Source of the DNA: JAKAGZ01 sp963748105
GTDB lineage: Bacteria; Bacteroidota; Ignavibacteria; Ignavibacteriales; Ignavibacteriaceae
Assembly: GCA_963748105.1 (NCBI GenBank)
Contig: CAVVHP010000024.1
Coordinates: 1 to 64,000 of the forward strand
Length of the DNA stretch: 64,000 nt
Reading direction: 5' to 3'
Part shown: positions 36,529-45,611 of the stretch, one piece after another
Position numbering within the stretch: position 1 is the stretch's first letter
Layout of the letters: every line of letters begins with the position of its first letter
Notes under the pieces: model-generated
Seen by the model: only the letters and a program-made list of their open reading frames with translations
The model's database searches: none
Told to the model about the DNA's origin: nothing
Program-made: the position numbers and the translations under genes

Positions 36529-37785
36529 TTAATTTTTGCGTTCGTGTTGTGTCCCGACAATAAGCCTGATACCATGTTTGAAAGTAACATAATACCAAAT
36601 CCATTCAAGCATTACTCTAAACCTGTTCCTGAATCCGATTAGAAAAAATATGTGAATAAAACACCAGAAGGCCCAGGCGATAAAACCGGATAATTTCAAA
36701 CCTTTTATCTCCGCAACTGCCTTCGCCCTGCCGATTGTCGCCATATTTCCTTTATCGACATAAACAAATTTTCCCCTTTCGTTTGCCGGAATTTGCTTAC
36801 TTATAATTTTACCGACAAATTTTCCTTCCTGTATTGCACCCTGGGCAACACCCGGAACCGCCTTCCCATCAATATTAATTACAAGGGCAGCATCTCCAAT
36901 TACAAAAATATCGGGATCATCTTTTATGCTTAGATCTTCATTAACCCTGGCTCTGCCTGTTCTGTCAGTTTCAATATTAAGTGATTTGACAATTGGAGAT
37001 ACCGTATTTCCCGCTGCCCAGATTACATTCGTTGTATCCAAAAATTCCTTTTCAGTTCTAACACCGTCCTGGTTTATATCAATTACTTTCGTATTTAATT
37101 TCAATTCCACACCCATTGTTTCAAGGGATTTCTGCGCCTTCGAAGAAAGTTCGTCAGGATAGGCAGACAAGATTCCTGAAAGCGCTTCTACCAGATAAAT
37201 TTTCGTTTCCCCGGCATTTATATTCCTGAAATCTCTCATCAAAGATTTCTTTGCAATTTCCGCAATTGCTCCCGCCATCTCTACTCCGGTCGGTCCTCCT
37301 CCAACAATAACAAATGTTAAATACTTTCTTCTTTCAAATTTGTCAGTTTCTTTCTCCGCAAGTTCAAGAGATTTTAGAATTTTTTCTCTTATTAAGAGTC
37401 CGTCACTCAATGTCTTCAATCCCGGTGCAAATTGTTCCCAATTGTCATTTGCGAAATATGAATGAGAAGAGCCGGAAGAAATCACCAGCGAATCAAATTC
37501 TAATTCACCGTGCTTCAGTATTACTTTTCTCTTCACCCTGTCTATGGATACAACTTCATCCATGAGCACTTTGATATTTTTATTTTTACTGAAGACCGCT
37601 CTTATCGGAACTGCGATATCCGCCGGAGACAGTGCCGCTGTGGCAACCTGGTAAAGTAAAGGCTGGAATAAGTGGTAATTTGTCTTATCGACTATTGTTA
37701 TTTCCAAACTGGAGTTCTTCATTTCCAGCGCTGCATTCAGTCCGCCAAATCCCCCGCCAATAATTACAACTCTATGTTTGTCCAT
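36529..37785 (-). CDS. Type II NADH dehydrogenase (NDH-2)
   Basis: 418 aa flavoprotein. FAD-binding VVIIGGGFGGLNAALEM at the N-terminus, QPLLYQVATAALSPADIA, NADH-binding FVIVGGGPTGVEMAGAIAEI at about 165-184, and the FAD contact VIGDAA. The C-terminal hydrophobic amphipathic region (IAWAFWCFIHIFFLIGFRNRF) attaches it to the membrane. It oxidises NADH and reduces quinone without proton pumping. Convergent with the HHH/barrel gene. Confidence 0.9.
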   Translation of the reverse strand: MDKHRVVIIGGGFGGLNAALEMKNSSLEITIVDKTNYHLFQPLLYQVATAALSPADIAVPIRAVFSKNKNIKVLMDEVVSIDRVKRKVILKHGELEFDSLVISSGSSHSYFANDNWEQFAPGLKTLSDGLLIREKILKSLELAEKETDKFERRKYLTFVIVGGGPTGVEMAGAIAEIAKKSLMRDFRNINAGETKIYLVEALSGILSAYPDELSSKAQKSLETMGVELKLNTKVIDINQDGVRTEKEFLDTTNVIWAAGNTVSPIVKSLNIETDRTGRARVNEDLSIKDDPDIFVIGDAALVINIDGKAVPGVAQGAIQEGKFVGKIISKQIPANERGKFVYVDKGNMATIGRAKAVAEIKGLKLSGFIAWAFWCFIHIFFLIGFRNRFRVMLEWIWYYVTFKHGIRLIVGTQHERKN

Positions 37786-38053
37786 CTATTTAACTTATTA
37801 TTATATTTATAGTTACGATAACAAAGATATTATATCTTTTGTGATTTTCAAGCTTTTGACATCAAAGAAAAATTTAGAATAATCACAATATATTGAATTC
37901 CAGGATATATAAAATTGATTTTTAATCCATTTAATTATTGTTAAATTGATACTATAGGAGAATCCATTTACTTTTTGAAATGCAATTAGTTATATTTGTT
38001 AATGCAAAGGAATTTTGTTAAAACTATTAAGTCCAAAATTTTAAGGGTCCGGA

Positions 38054-40411
38054 ATGCAAATTTCTAAAATTGAATCTTTAAGTAAATACAACTCCCTTTT
38101 TAACCTTACTGTAAAATCTTCCCCTGAATTCCCTGATAATTTGTGTGAATTCATGGTGAGTGAATTTGAACTTCAAGCTGTTGTTTTATTTAAAGTTAAT
38201 GATGATGATAGTTTGCAATTGCTTGGAAAATCTGAAGGATCTAAAAAAGCTTTTACAAATAATGGATCCTACAAATGTGCAGTTTGTAAATCGATAGCTT
38301 CCAACAAGGACAGCATAAATTTTAATGCACAACCGGATTGTGAGATTCAAACATCGGACTTCGTAATTTACGAAGGCTGTTTTTTCATAAAAGTTTCCTC
38401 TTCTAGTAAATTTTTATTTAAAATTGCTAAGAAAACTCCCTTTACAAAAGCCGACAAAGATAATATTGAAAATGTTGGACAAGCAATTAAGAATTTCTTA
38501 AAACTCTGGTCTGGTGGACATAATATTCCCACTGATTCTTTGAGCGATATCATAACTAATATCGCACATGAGCTCAGAACTCCTACAAACAGCATTATGG
38601 GATTTACCTCACTGCTAAATGAAGAGAACCTCACCAAAACGCAATCAGAATATGTAAATACATTAAAAGACAATGCTTATAACCTTTTAGGCCTGCTAAA
38701 TGATGTAATTGAACTTGCAAAAATCGACAAAGGAGTCAGCAAGGAATTACCAACAAATGTTAATTTTAAAAGTACAATTGATGAAGTTCTAAAACAGTTT
38801 GCAGACAAAACTAAATCAGGTGAAATAGAATTCTTATTAAATATCGATAAAAACGTTCCTGACTCCGTTAAAGTTGATGCTCAAAAACTCAAGTATATTT
38901 TGTTAACAATATTAACATATTCAATTAGACAAACTGGTAAAGGCAAAATATCTATCTCTATTTCCGCCAGTGAAAAGAAAATCAATTTCAAGATCTCAGA
39001 CACCAGCGCCGGAATAACAACAACAAAATTAAAAGATATTTTCAAACCGTTCGTAATTACTGAACTTGGAGATTCGCAAGTTGGGGCCGCTACCGGATTA
39101 GGATTAATTTTATGTAAAAAATATTCTGAACTTTTAGGTGGCGATATAGCAATTACAAGTTCAGTCGGTAAAGGGACAACTTATAATTTTAATATCAAGG
39201 TTGAAATTGCATCTGGAATTGAATCTCAGATTTCTTCTCTTCCGAAACCAGCAGGTAAAAAGAACCGTGTACTGGTTGTTGAAGATGATTATGCAACATC
39301 TAAACTCTTGAGCAACTACCTTAATAAATGGGGCTATGAACCAACAATTGTAAACTCAGCAGAGCAAGCTCTGAAAGCTGTAAATAAGGAAGTTTTCCTC
39401 GCTGTGTTAATGGATATTATTTTGCCGGATTCTAACGGATTCGAATTGTTGAAGACTATTCGCGAGCACAAAAATGCAAAGAATACTCCTGTAATTGTAT
39501 GCTCCGTGGAAGCAGAACAGCAGAAAGCATTTCTAATGGGAGCCGTTGAATATTTTGTAAAACCGATAAAATACAAGTACCTGGTTGAAGTTCTTACAAG
39601 CTACAGGCTCAAAAAAGATTCGAATATTTTAATTGTCGATGATGACGTACCGACATTAAATCTGATAAAAGAAGCAATTGAACAAGCAGGGTATAATGCA
39701 ATTCCTGAAGCTCATTCATCAAAAGTCAGCCAGATAATTGAAAATATGAATCTGGATCTGGCTATAATTGACCTTGATATGCCTGAGTTAAATGGTTTTG
39801 ATCTTATAAAACAAATAAAATCTAAACCTGCATTTGCAAAACTTCCGATAATAATTTACACAGGTAAAGAAAATTATTCCGAGGATCTGAAAAAAATAGA
39901 TGGAATGTTTACCGATCTGTTACAAAAAAGCAGCACAAATATTGAGGATCTGGCGGATACTATTAATCAGATGATTAACCAGTATGATGAACCGCCTACG
40001 CCGGAAGAGGTGCTGGAACAGACCGATGCAGTTAAAATTTTGCTAGTTGAGGATTACAAACATTCACAGATAATTGTAACTAGACTATTGAAAAAAAATA
40101 ACTTCGAATCAATTGTAGTTGTGGAAAATGGTGCTGAAGCACTGGATGAGGTTAAAAAACAAAAATTTAATCTGATACTGATGGATATGCAAATGCCCGT
40201 AATGAACGGATTTGAGGCTACTGAAAAAATAAGACAACTCAATGAATACAAAGATACTCCTATTATAGCACTTACTGCTTTTGCAATGAAAGGAGATCGT
40301 GAGAAATGTATAGATGCCGGTGCAACGGATTATATCCCAAAACCGATTGACAGCCACGAATTTATTGAAAAAGTCAAGTATTACACAGAGAGTAAGGTTG
40401 GAGTAAAATAA
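38054..40411 (+). CDS. Hybrid histidine kinase with three receiver domains and degenerate ATP-binding boxes
   Basis: 785 aa, cytoplasmic. N-terminal GAF-like sensor region (1-150) with four Cys (75, 78, 96, 109) that might bind metal or a cluster. HisKA with AHELRTPTN (His172). The ATPase domain lacks the usual N-box Asn (ILLTILTYSIRQT) and has an altered G1 box (DTSAGI), while G2 is present (ATGLGLILCKK). Three receivers follow (starting NRVLVVEDD, SNILIVDDD and VKILLVEDY), each with an aspartate in the acceptor position. It may work mainly as a phosphorelay or scaffold. No response regulator or output domain is adjacent. Confidence 0.88.
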   Translation: MQISKIESLSKYNSLFNLTVKSSPEFPDNLCEFMVSEFELQAVVLFKVNDDDSLQLLGKSEGSKKAFTNNGSYKCAVCKSIASNKDSINFNAQPDCEIQTSDFVIYEGCFFIKVSSSSKFLFKIAKKTPFTKADKDNIENVGQAIKNFLKLWSGGHNIPTDSLSDIITNIAHELRTPTNSIMGFTSLLNEENLTKTQSEYVNTLKDNAYNLLGLLNDVIELAKIDKGVSKELPTNVNFKSTIDEVLKQFADKTKSGEIEFLLNIDKNVPDSVKVDAQKLKYILLTILTYSIRQTGKGKISISISASEKKINFKISDTSAGITTTKLKDIFKPFVITELGDSQVGAATGLGLILCKKYSELLGGDIAITSSVGKGTTYNFNIKVEIASGIESQISSLPKPAGKKNRVLVVEDDYATSKLLSNYLNKWGYEPTIVNSAEQALKAVNKEVFLAVLMDIILPDSNGFELLKTIREHKNAKNTPVIVCSVEAEQQKAFLMGAVEYFVKPIKYKYLVEVLTSYRLKKDSNILIVDDDVPTLNLIKEAIEQAGYNAIPEAHSSKVSQIIENMNLDLAIIDLDMPELNGFDLIKQIKSKPAFAKLPIIIYTGKENYSEDLKKIDGMFTDLLQKSSTNIEDLADTINQMINQYDEPPTPEEVLEQTDAVKILLVEDYKHSQIIVTRLLKKNNFESIVVVENGAEALDEVKKQKFNLILMDMQMPVMNGFEATEKIRQLNEYKDTPIIALTAFAMKGDREKCIDAGATDYIPKPIDSHEFIEKVKYYTESKVGVK

Positions 40412-40522
40412 AGGATTTCCTCAAATCTTTTAGAATTTTCGCACTCCTTATTTTTCCAAATAGTTTAATTTTTAATAACCTATCGTTATTTTTGAATTTC
40501 GATTTTAAATTTCTAAGATTTT

Positions 40523-41980
40523 ATGATTAATAATATTCCAAGAGTCAGATTTGCTCCCAGCCCAACAGGTTATTTACATGTGGGCGGCTTACGTACTGCT
40601 TTGTACAATTATCTTTTTGCCAAAAATAAAGGCGGAAAATTTATATTAAGAATTGAAGATACGGACAGAAACCGGTTTGTAGAAGGTGCAGTTGAAAACC
40701 TGGTTGCAACTCTTAAATGGGCTGGTCTTGATTTTGACGAAGGACCGGAAAAAGAAGGCGATTTTGGCCCCTATATGCAATCCCAAAGGCTAAATCTCTA
40801 TAAAGAACTGACTGAGAAATTAATAAAAGAGAAGAAAGCATACTATTGCTTCTGCTCGCAAGAAAGACTGAATGATGTAAGGGAAAAACAAAAAAAAGAA
40901 GGATTGCAGCCCAAGTATGATAAGCAGTGTCTGCATCTTTCTGAAAAAGAGGTGAGGGAAAATATCCATAAGAATATGCCGCATGTAGTTAGAATGAGTG
41001 TGCAACCCGGACAACAGATAGCATTTGATGATATTATCAGAGGTCGGGTTGAATTTAGCAGTGATGTGTTAGATGATCAGATACTGATTAAGAGTGATGG
41101 TTATCCTACCTATCATCTTGCAAATGTTATTGATGATCATACCATGAAAATTACGCACGTAATTCGCGGTGAGGAATGGCTTTCATCTACTCCCAAACAC
41201 GTTCTTCTTTACAATTATTTCGATTGGGAAATACCGGCTTTTGCTCACCTCCCTCTTTTGCTTAATCCTGATAAAACAAAACTAAGTAAACGCCAGGGTG
41301 ATGTTGCAGTTGAAGATTTCAGACAAAAAGGATACCTGAAAGATGCTTTAGTAAATTTTGTTGCATTACTCGGATGGAACGCTGGTGATGATGTCGAATT
41401 TTATAATATGAAGGAAATGACCGACAAATTTTCCCTCGAACGTGTAAATAAAGCAGGTGCTGTATTTGATGTGGAAAAACTAAACTGGTTAAATGCCGAG
41501 CATCTTCGTAAAATGAATGAAAACGATTTACTGGCACTTTTACGACAGAACCTTGCGGAATCAAAATATAAAGATGAGACTTACTCTGACGAATATCTTC
41601 TCAAGATAATTGAAGCAATGAAAGAAAGAGTGAATTTTGTTAATGAATTTTTCACTAATGGTTTTTACTTTTTTGAAGAACCGAAAGAATATGACGAAGC
41701 TGTTGTAAAGAAGAGATGGAAAGAAGGCTCAGCAGGATATCTGAAAAAGTTGATTGATGAGTTTTCTAAGTTAGAAAATCCCGTAAAGGCTGATTTTGAA
41801 AGTACATTGAGAAATACAGCCGAGAATTTAGATATTGGAACAGGAAAATTGATTCATCCCGTCAGACTTTCTGTTTCGGGTGTGGGTGGTGGCCCAGGCC
41901 TGTTCGATATTCTTTCTATAATCGGGAAAGAGAAAACTATTGCGAGACTAAAAAGAGCAGTGGAAAAATTAGGGAACTAA
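40523..41980 (+). CDS. gltX: Glutamyl-tRNA synthetase
   Basis: 485 aa, normal length. Class I signature near the N-terminus PSPTGYLHVGGLRTALYNY and KLSKR (KMSKS-type) around residue 256. Charges tRNA-Glu with glutamate. Because a glutaminyl-tRNA synthetase gene follows by 20 bases, this is expected to be discriminating. Intact frame. Confidence 0.95.
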   Translation: MINNIPRVRFAPSPTGYLHVGGLRTALYNYLFAKNKGGKFILRIEDTDRNRFVEGAVENLVATLKWAGLDFDEGPEKEGDFGPYMQSQRLNLYKELTEKLIKEKKAYYCFCSQERLNDVREKQKKEGLQPKYDKQCLHLSEKEVRENIHKNMPHVVRMSVQPGQQIAFDDIIRGRVEFSSDVLDDQILIKSDGYPTYHLANVIDDHTMKITHVIRGEEWLSSTPKHVLLYNYFDWEIPAFAHLPLLLNPDKTKLSKRQGDVAVEDFRQKGYLKDALVNFVALLGWNAGDDVEFYNMKEMTDKFSLERVNKAGAVFDVEKLNWLNAEHLRKMNENDLLALLRQNLAESKYKDETYSDEYLLKIIEAMKERVNFVNEFFTNGFYFFEEPKEYDEAVVKKRWKEGSAGYLKKLIDEFSKLENPVKADFESTLRNTAENLDIGTGKLIHPVRLSVSGVGGGPGLFDILSIIGKEKTIARLKRAVEKLGN

Positions 41981-42000
41981 AATAAAATTAGAAATAAAAT

Positions 42001-43704
42001 ATGCCTGAGATAAAAAAAGAAAACGCGGGGAATGCTCCTGCAACAAATTTTGTAAAAGAGATTATCAATAAAGATCTTGAAACGGGAAAAGTTAAGAAAG
42101 TTCACACACGCTTTCCTCCCGAACCAAATGGATATCTCCATATCGGCCACGCAAAATCAATTTGTTTAAATTTTGGACTTGCCGAGCATTATAAGGGGTT
42201 ATGCAATCTACGTTTCGATGATACTAACCCATCAAAAGAAAATGTGGAGTATGTCGATTCGATTATTCAGGATATAAAATGGCTTGGTTTTGATTGGCAG
42301 GACAGACTTTATTTTGCCTCAGATTATTTTGATAAACTTTATGAGTTTGCGGTTAAGCTCATAAAAAAAGGTAAAGCTTATGTTGATAGTTCAACTCATG
42401 AGCAAATAAAAGACCTCCGTGGAACACCAACTGAGCCAGGAAAAGAAAGTCCTTACAGGAACAGATCAGTTGAGGAAAATCTCGATCTTTTCGAGAAAAT
42501 GAAGAACGGTGAATTTGAAGAAAGCCAGCATGTGTTACGTGCAAAAATTGATATGGCCTCTCCCAATATGTGGTTGAGAGATCCGATACTTTACAGAATA
42601 AGAAAGGTTTCACACCATAGAACCGGTGACAAATGGTGTATCTATCCAATGTACGATTGGGCACATGGCCAAAGCGACTCTATTGAAGGAATTACTCATT
42701 CAGTTTGCACACTTGAATTTGAAATTCACCGTCCTCTTTATGACTGGTGCCTTGAACAGCTGGAAATACATCATCCGCAACAAATAGAATTTGCGCGTTT
42801 AAATCTTACATATACTATAATGAGCAAGCGCAAACTCTTGCAGCTTGTGGAAGAGAAACACGTAACCGGGTGGGATGATCCAAGAATGCCCACTATTTCC
42901 GGTTTGCGCAGGAGAGGTTATACACCTGAATCAATTCGTGATTTTTCAGAGAGAGTGGGCGTAGCAAAGCGCGATAATATGATCGATGTGGCGTTACTGG
43001 AATACAGTCTGCGTGATGATCTTAATAAAAGAGCTCAAAGAGCTATGGCGGTATTAAATCCATTGAAGGTTGAAATAATCAATTATCCAGATGAACAGGT
43101 TGAAGAGCTTGAAGCAGTAAATAATCCTGAAGATGAGTCAATGGGGAAAAGAATTGTCCCGTTTTCCAGAGAAATTTATATAGAACAGAATGATTTTATG
43201 GAAGATCCACCAAAGAAATTTTTCCGCCTCTCCCCAGGAAATGAAGTAAGATTAAGATACGCATACATAATAAAATGTGAAGAAGTAGTAAAAGATGAAA
43301 AGGGTAATATCATAAAGTTAAAATGTTCTTATGATCCTGAAACAAAAAGCGGTTCAGCGCAAAGTGGAAGAAAAGTGAAAGGAACAATTCACTGGGTATC
43401 TGCTCAGCACGCAGTTGATGCGGAAGTTAGATTGTATGACAGACTTTTTACTGCAGAAGACCTGGAAGCAGATGAGGAGAAAACATTCCTGGATTATATT
43501 AATCCGGATTCGCTAACAATAAATACGTCAGGAAAACTGGAACCTTTTTTGGCCAATGCAAACCCGGGTGACAAATTTCAATTTGAGAGGCTCGGTTATT
43601 TTTGCGTTGACAGCAAAGATTCAACTAAAGAAAACCTTGTCTTTAACAGAACAATTACTTTAAGAGACACTTGGGCAAAAATAGGAAAGCAAGGAAAGAA
43701 ATAG
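42001..43704 (+). CDS. glnS: Glutaminyl-tRNA synthetase
   Basis: 567 aa. HIGH-type motif PPEPNGYLHIGHAKS, then LRFDDTNP, and MSKRK near residue 279. C-terminal anticodon-binding beta-barrels present (KGTIHWVSAQHAVDAEVRLYDRLF). Directly charges tRNA-Gln, so the indirect GatCAB path is not essential for Gln. Likely co-transcribed with gltX. Confidence 0.95.
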   Translation: MPEIKKENAGNAPATNFVKEIINKDLETGKVKKVHTRFPPEPNGYLHIGHAKSICLNFGLAEHYKGLCNLRFDDTNPSKENVEYVDSIIQDIKWLGFDWQDRLYFASDYFDKLYEFAVKLIKKGKAYVDSSTHEQIKDLRGTPTEPGKESPYRNRSVEENLDLFEKMKNGEFEESQHVLRAKIDMASPNMWLRDPILYRIRKVSHHRTGDKWCIYPMYDWAHGQSDSIEGITHSVCTLEFEIHRPLYDWCLEQLEIHHPQQIEFARLNLTYTIMSKRKLLQLVEEKHVTGWDDPRMPTISGLRRRGYTPESIRDFSERVGVAKRDNMIDVALLEYSLRDDLNKRAQRAMAVLNPLKVEIINYPDEQVEELEAVNNPEDESMGKRIVPFSREIYIEQNDFMEDPPKKFFRLSPGNEVRLRYAYIIKCEEVVKDEKGNIIKLKCSYDPETKSGSAQSGRKVKGTIHWVSAQHAVDAEVRLYDRLFTAEDLEADEEKTFLDYINPDSLTINTSGKLEPFLANANPGDKFQFERLGYFCVDSKDSTKENLVFNRTITLRDTWAKIGKQGKK

Positions 43705-43801
43705 AGATTGCACTCTATCCTTACTTGAATATAAGCAGTCTATAGACTTATATTGGTCTTTAATTTGAAACTGATTGTTCAATAGTTTGTAATTAGGGAA
43801 T

Positions 43802-43887
43802 GCCGAAGTGGCGAAATTGGTAGACGCGCTGGACTCAAAATCCAGTGAGGCTTAAACCTCGTGCCGGTTCGAGTCCGGCCTTCGGTA
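43802..43887 (+). tRNA. tRNA-Leu (CAA)
   Basis: 86-nt type II tRNA with a long variable arm. Acceptor GCCGAAG/CTTCGGT, anticodon stem CTGGA/TCCAG with loop CTCAAAA (anticodon CAA), variable arm TGAGGCTTAAACCTC, T-arm GCCGG-TTCGAGT-CCGGC. Discriminator A. A partial copy of its 3' end is at 44198-44263. Confidence 0.95.
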
Positions 43888-43895
43888 CTTAAAAT

Positions 43896-43931
43896 AAAGT
43901 GATGGTTATTAAATTAGCCATCACTTTTTTA
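43896..43931 (+). terminator. Terminator between tRNA-Leu and the GIY-YIG gene
   Basis: Hairpin AAGTGATGG / CCATCACTT followed by a T-run, eight bases after the tRNA. Confidence 0.8.
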
Positions 43932-43941
43932 TTTTGACAAT

Positions 43942-44190
43942 ATGGGAATTGATTTGTTTATTATTTATGCTATCAAAAGCAAAGATAAAAATTTTACATA
44001 TGTGGGCTTTACAACAAATCTTGAGAAGAGACTTCAATATCACAATAATGGATACGAAAAGTCCACAAAGCCACACGCACCTTTCAAATTGATCTACTCT
44101 GAACGGGTACCAACAAGAAAAGAAGCCAGAATTAGAGAAAAATTCCTTAAGAGTGGAAAAGGACGGGAATTTTTGGAAAAATACAAATAG
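43942..44190 (+). CDS. Small GIY-YIG nuclease inserted behind tRNA-Leu
   Basis: 82 aa, a complete minimal GIY-YIG domain (UPF0213/YhbQ-like): FIIYAIKSKDKNFTYVGFTTNLEKRLQYHN with the paired Tyr, the conserved Arg (EKR) and the metal-binding Glu (ARIREKFLKSGKGREFL). Start ATG at 43942. It lies between tRNA-Leu with a terminator and a second copy of that tRNA's 3' end with another terminator. This arrangement suggests a small mobile or homing-like unit. Function beyond DNA cleavage potential is unknown. Confidence 0.85.
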   Translation: MGIDLFIIYAIKSKDKNFTYVGFTTNLEKRLQYHNNGYEKSTKPHAPFKLIYSERVPTRKEARIREKFLKSGKGREFLEKYK

Positions 44191-44197
44191 TCTTGTG

Positions 44198-44263
44198 GTG
44201 CCGGCCCGCCGGAGGCGACTAAATTCGAGCTTGTCAGCCTGCGGCTGGTCCGGTCTTCGGTAC
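44198..44263 (+). repeat. Duplicated tRNA-Leu 3' end interrupted by two GC-rich hairpins
   Basis: The tRNA-Leu T-arm and acceptor 3' strand (43861-43888) recur here in three ordered blocks: GTGCCGG, TTCGAG and TCCGGTCTTCGGTAC (one mismatch). Two 19-base GC-rich inserts, each containing a small palindrome (CCGGC-CC-GCCGG and CAGCC-TGC-GGCTG), separate them. GC content is strikingly above the surroundings. Confidence 0.8.
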
Positions 44264-44276
44264 AATATTAACATAA

Positions 44277-44306
44277 AAGACCTCATCAAATGATGAGGTC
44301 TTTTTA
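44277..44306 (+). terminator. Terminator after the tRNA-Leu 3' end copy
   Basis: Hairpin AGACCTCATC / GATGAGGTCT with a T-run. Probably the original tRNA-Leu terminator, now displaced by the GIY-YIG unit (inference). Confidence 0.8.
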
Positions 44307-44327
44307 TTTATCGTCTGGTTGTAAAAT

Positions 44328-45611
44328 TTATTTTTTGCTAAAAGCTTTATTAGCAATATCATTCCTGTAATAAATATCTTTGAAATGTATTTTTTTTATT
44401 GCATCATATGCCTTTGTCTGAGCTGTTTTTAAATCTTCTTCCTTTGTAAAAGCTGTCAATCCAAGCACCCTTCCCCCATTAGTCACAATATGGCTATTTT
44501 TTTTTTCAGTACCAGCCTGGAACACCACTATATTATCATTTTTAAGTAAATCCAGACCGCTAATTGTAAATCCTTTTTCATATGATTCCGGGTAACCTTT
44601 AGATGCAGCCACAATACAAACGGCATTCCCGCCGGAGTATTTAACAGCTTTTTTATTAAGTTTGCCCTTTGCTGCTGAATATAATAACCCAAGAAAATCA
44701 CCTTCCAGAAGTGGTAACACTGCCTGTGTTTCCGGATCACCAAAACGACAGTTAAATTCGACAACTTTAGGCCCAGAACTAGTTATCATAAGCCCTGCAT
44801 AAAGGCATCCCACAAACGTTCTGCCTTCTTTATTAAGTCCCTCTAATGCCGGCCTTATAATATCTTTTTCGACCTGTTTTTGCAAATCAGCATTTATCAC
44901 TGGTGCCGGAGAATAGGCCCCCATACCACCGGTATTTTTACCGGTATCGTTATCCCCGATTCTTTTATGATCCTGTGATGATGGAAGACAAACAAAATTT
45001 TTACCGTCCGTTATCGCAAATATTGATGCTTCCTCCCCTGTCATAAATTCTTCAACTACAATTTTTTCTCCAGAGACGCCGAATACTTTTTTAACAAATA
45101 TTTCATCCAGTGCAGAAGAAGCTTCGGGAAAAGTATTGCAAATAATCACTCCTTTTCCAGCGGCAAGACCATCGGCCTTTATCACGACCGGGTATTTAAT
45201 ATGTTTCAAATATGTAAGTGCGTCTTCGTGTTGAGTATAATCAAATTCTATGGAGTCTGCAGTTGGAATTTCATATTTCTTCATTATATATTTTGCGTAC
45301 GATTTATGTGCTTCGATTTCGGCAGCTTTAGAATCCGGGCCAAAAACAAATAAGCCTTCTTTCCTAAGATAATCGGCTATCCCATCAACTAAAGGCTGTT
45401 CAGGACCAACAACTACCAGTTCAATATTATTTTTTTTGCAAAAGTCCGAAACGTTTTTAAAATCCGAGATATCCAGAGAAACATTTTCGCCGTAAATTTC
45501 AGTCCCGGGATTTCCGGGTGAGATATAAAGACTGGATAATTTTTTACTCTGACTTATTTTATAGGCCAGAGCATGTTCCCTGCCTCCGGCTCCAATTAAT
45601 AAAATGTTCAT
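44328..45611 (-). CDS. purD: Phosphoribosylamine-glycine ligase
   Basis: 427 aa, intact. N-terminal NILLIGAGGREHALAYKI, ATP-grasp region PVVIKADGLAAGKGVII, and VVEFNCRFGDPETQAVLP near residue 285. It performs the second step of purine synthesis (GAR synthetase). The start ATG overlaps the stop of the upstream glycosyltransferase (TAATG). No other pur genes are nearby except guaB. Confidence 0.95.
   Translation of the reverse strand: MNILLIGAGGREHALAYKISQSKKLSSLYISPGNPGTEIYGENVSLDISDFKNVSDFCKKNNIELVVVGPEQPLVDGIADYLRKEGLFVFGPDSKAAEIEAHKSYAKYIMKKYEIPTADSIEFDYTQHEDALTYLKHIKYPVVIKADGLAAGKGVIICNTFPEASSALDEIFVKKVFGVSGEKIVVEEFMTGEEASIFAITDGKNFVCLPSSQDHKRIGDNDTGKNTGGMGAYSPAPVINADLQKQVEKDIIRPALEGLNKEGRTFVGCLYAGLMITSSGPKVVEFNCRFGDPETQAVLPLLEGDFLGLLYSAAKGKLNKKAVKYSGGNAVCIVAASKGYPESYEKGFTISGLDLLKNDNIVVFQAGTEKKNSHIVTNGGRVLGLTAFTKEEDLKTAQTKAYDAIKKIHFKDIYYRNDIANKAFSKK

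Noticed and set aside
43730..43765. Inverted repeat AATATAAG / CTTATATT downstream of glnS
   Set aside because: AT-only arms, long loop and no T-run, so neither a convincing terminator nor a binding site.
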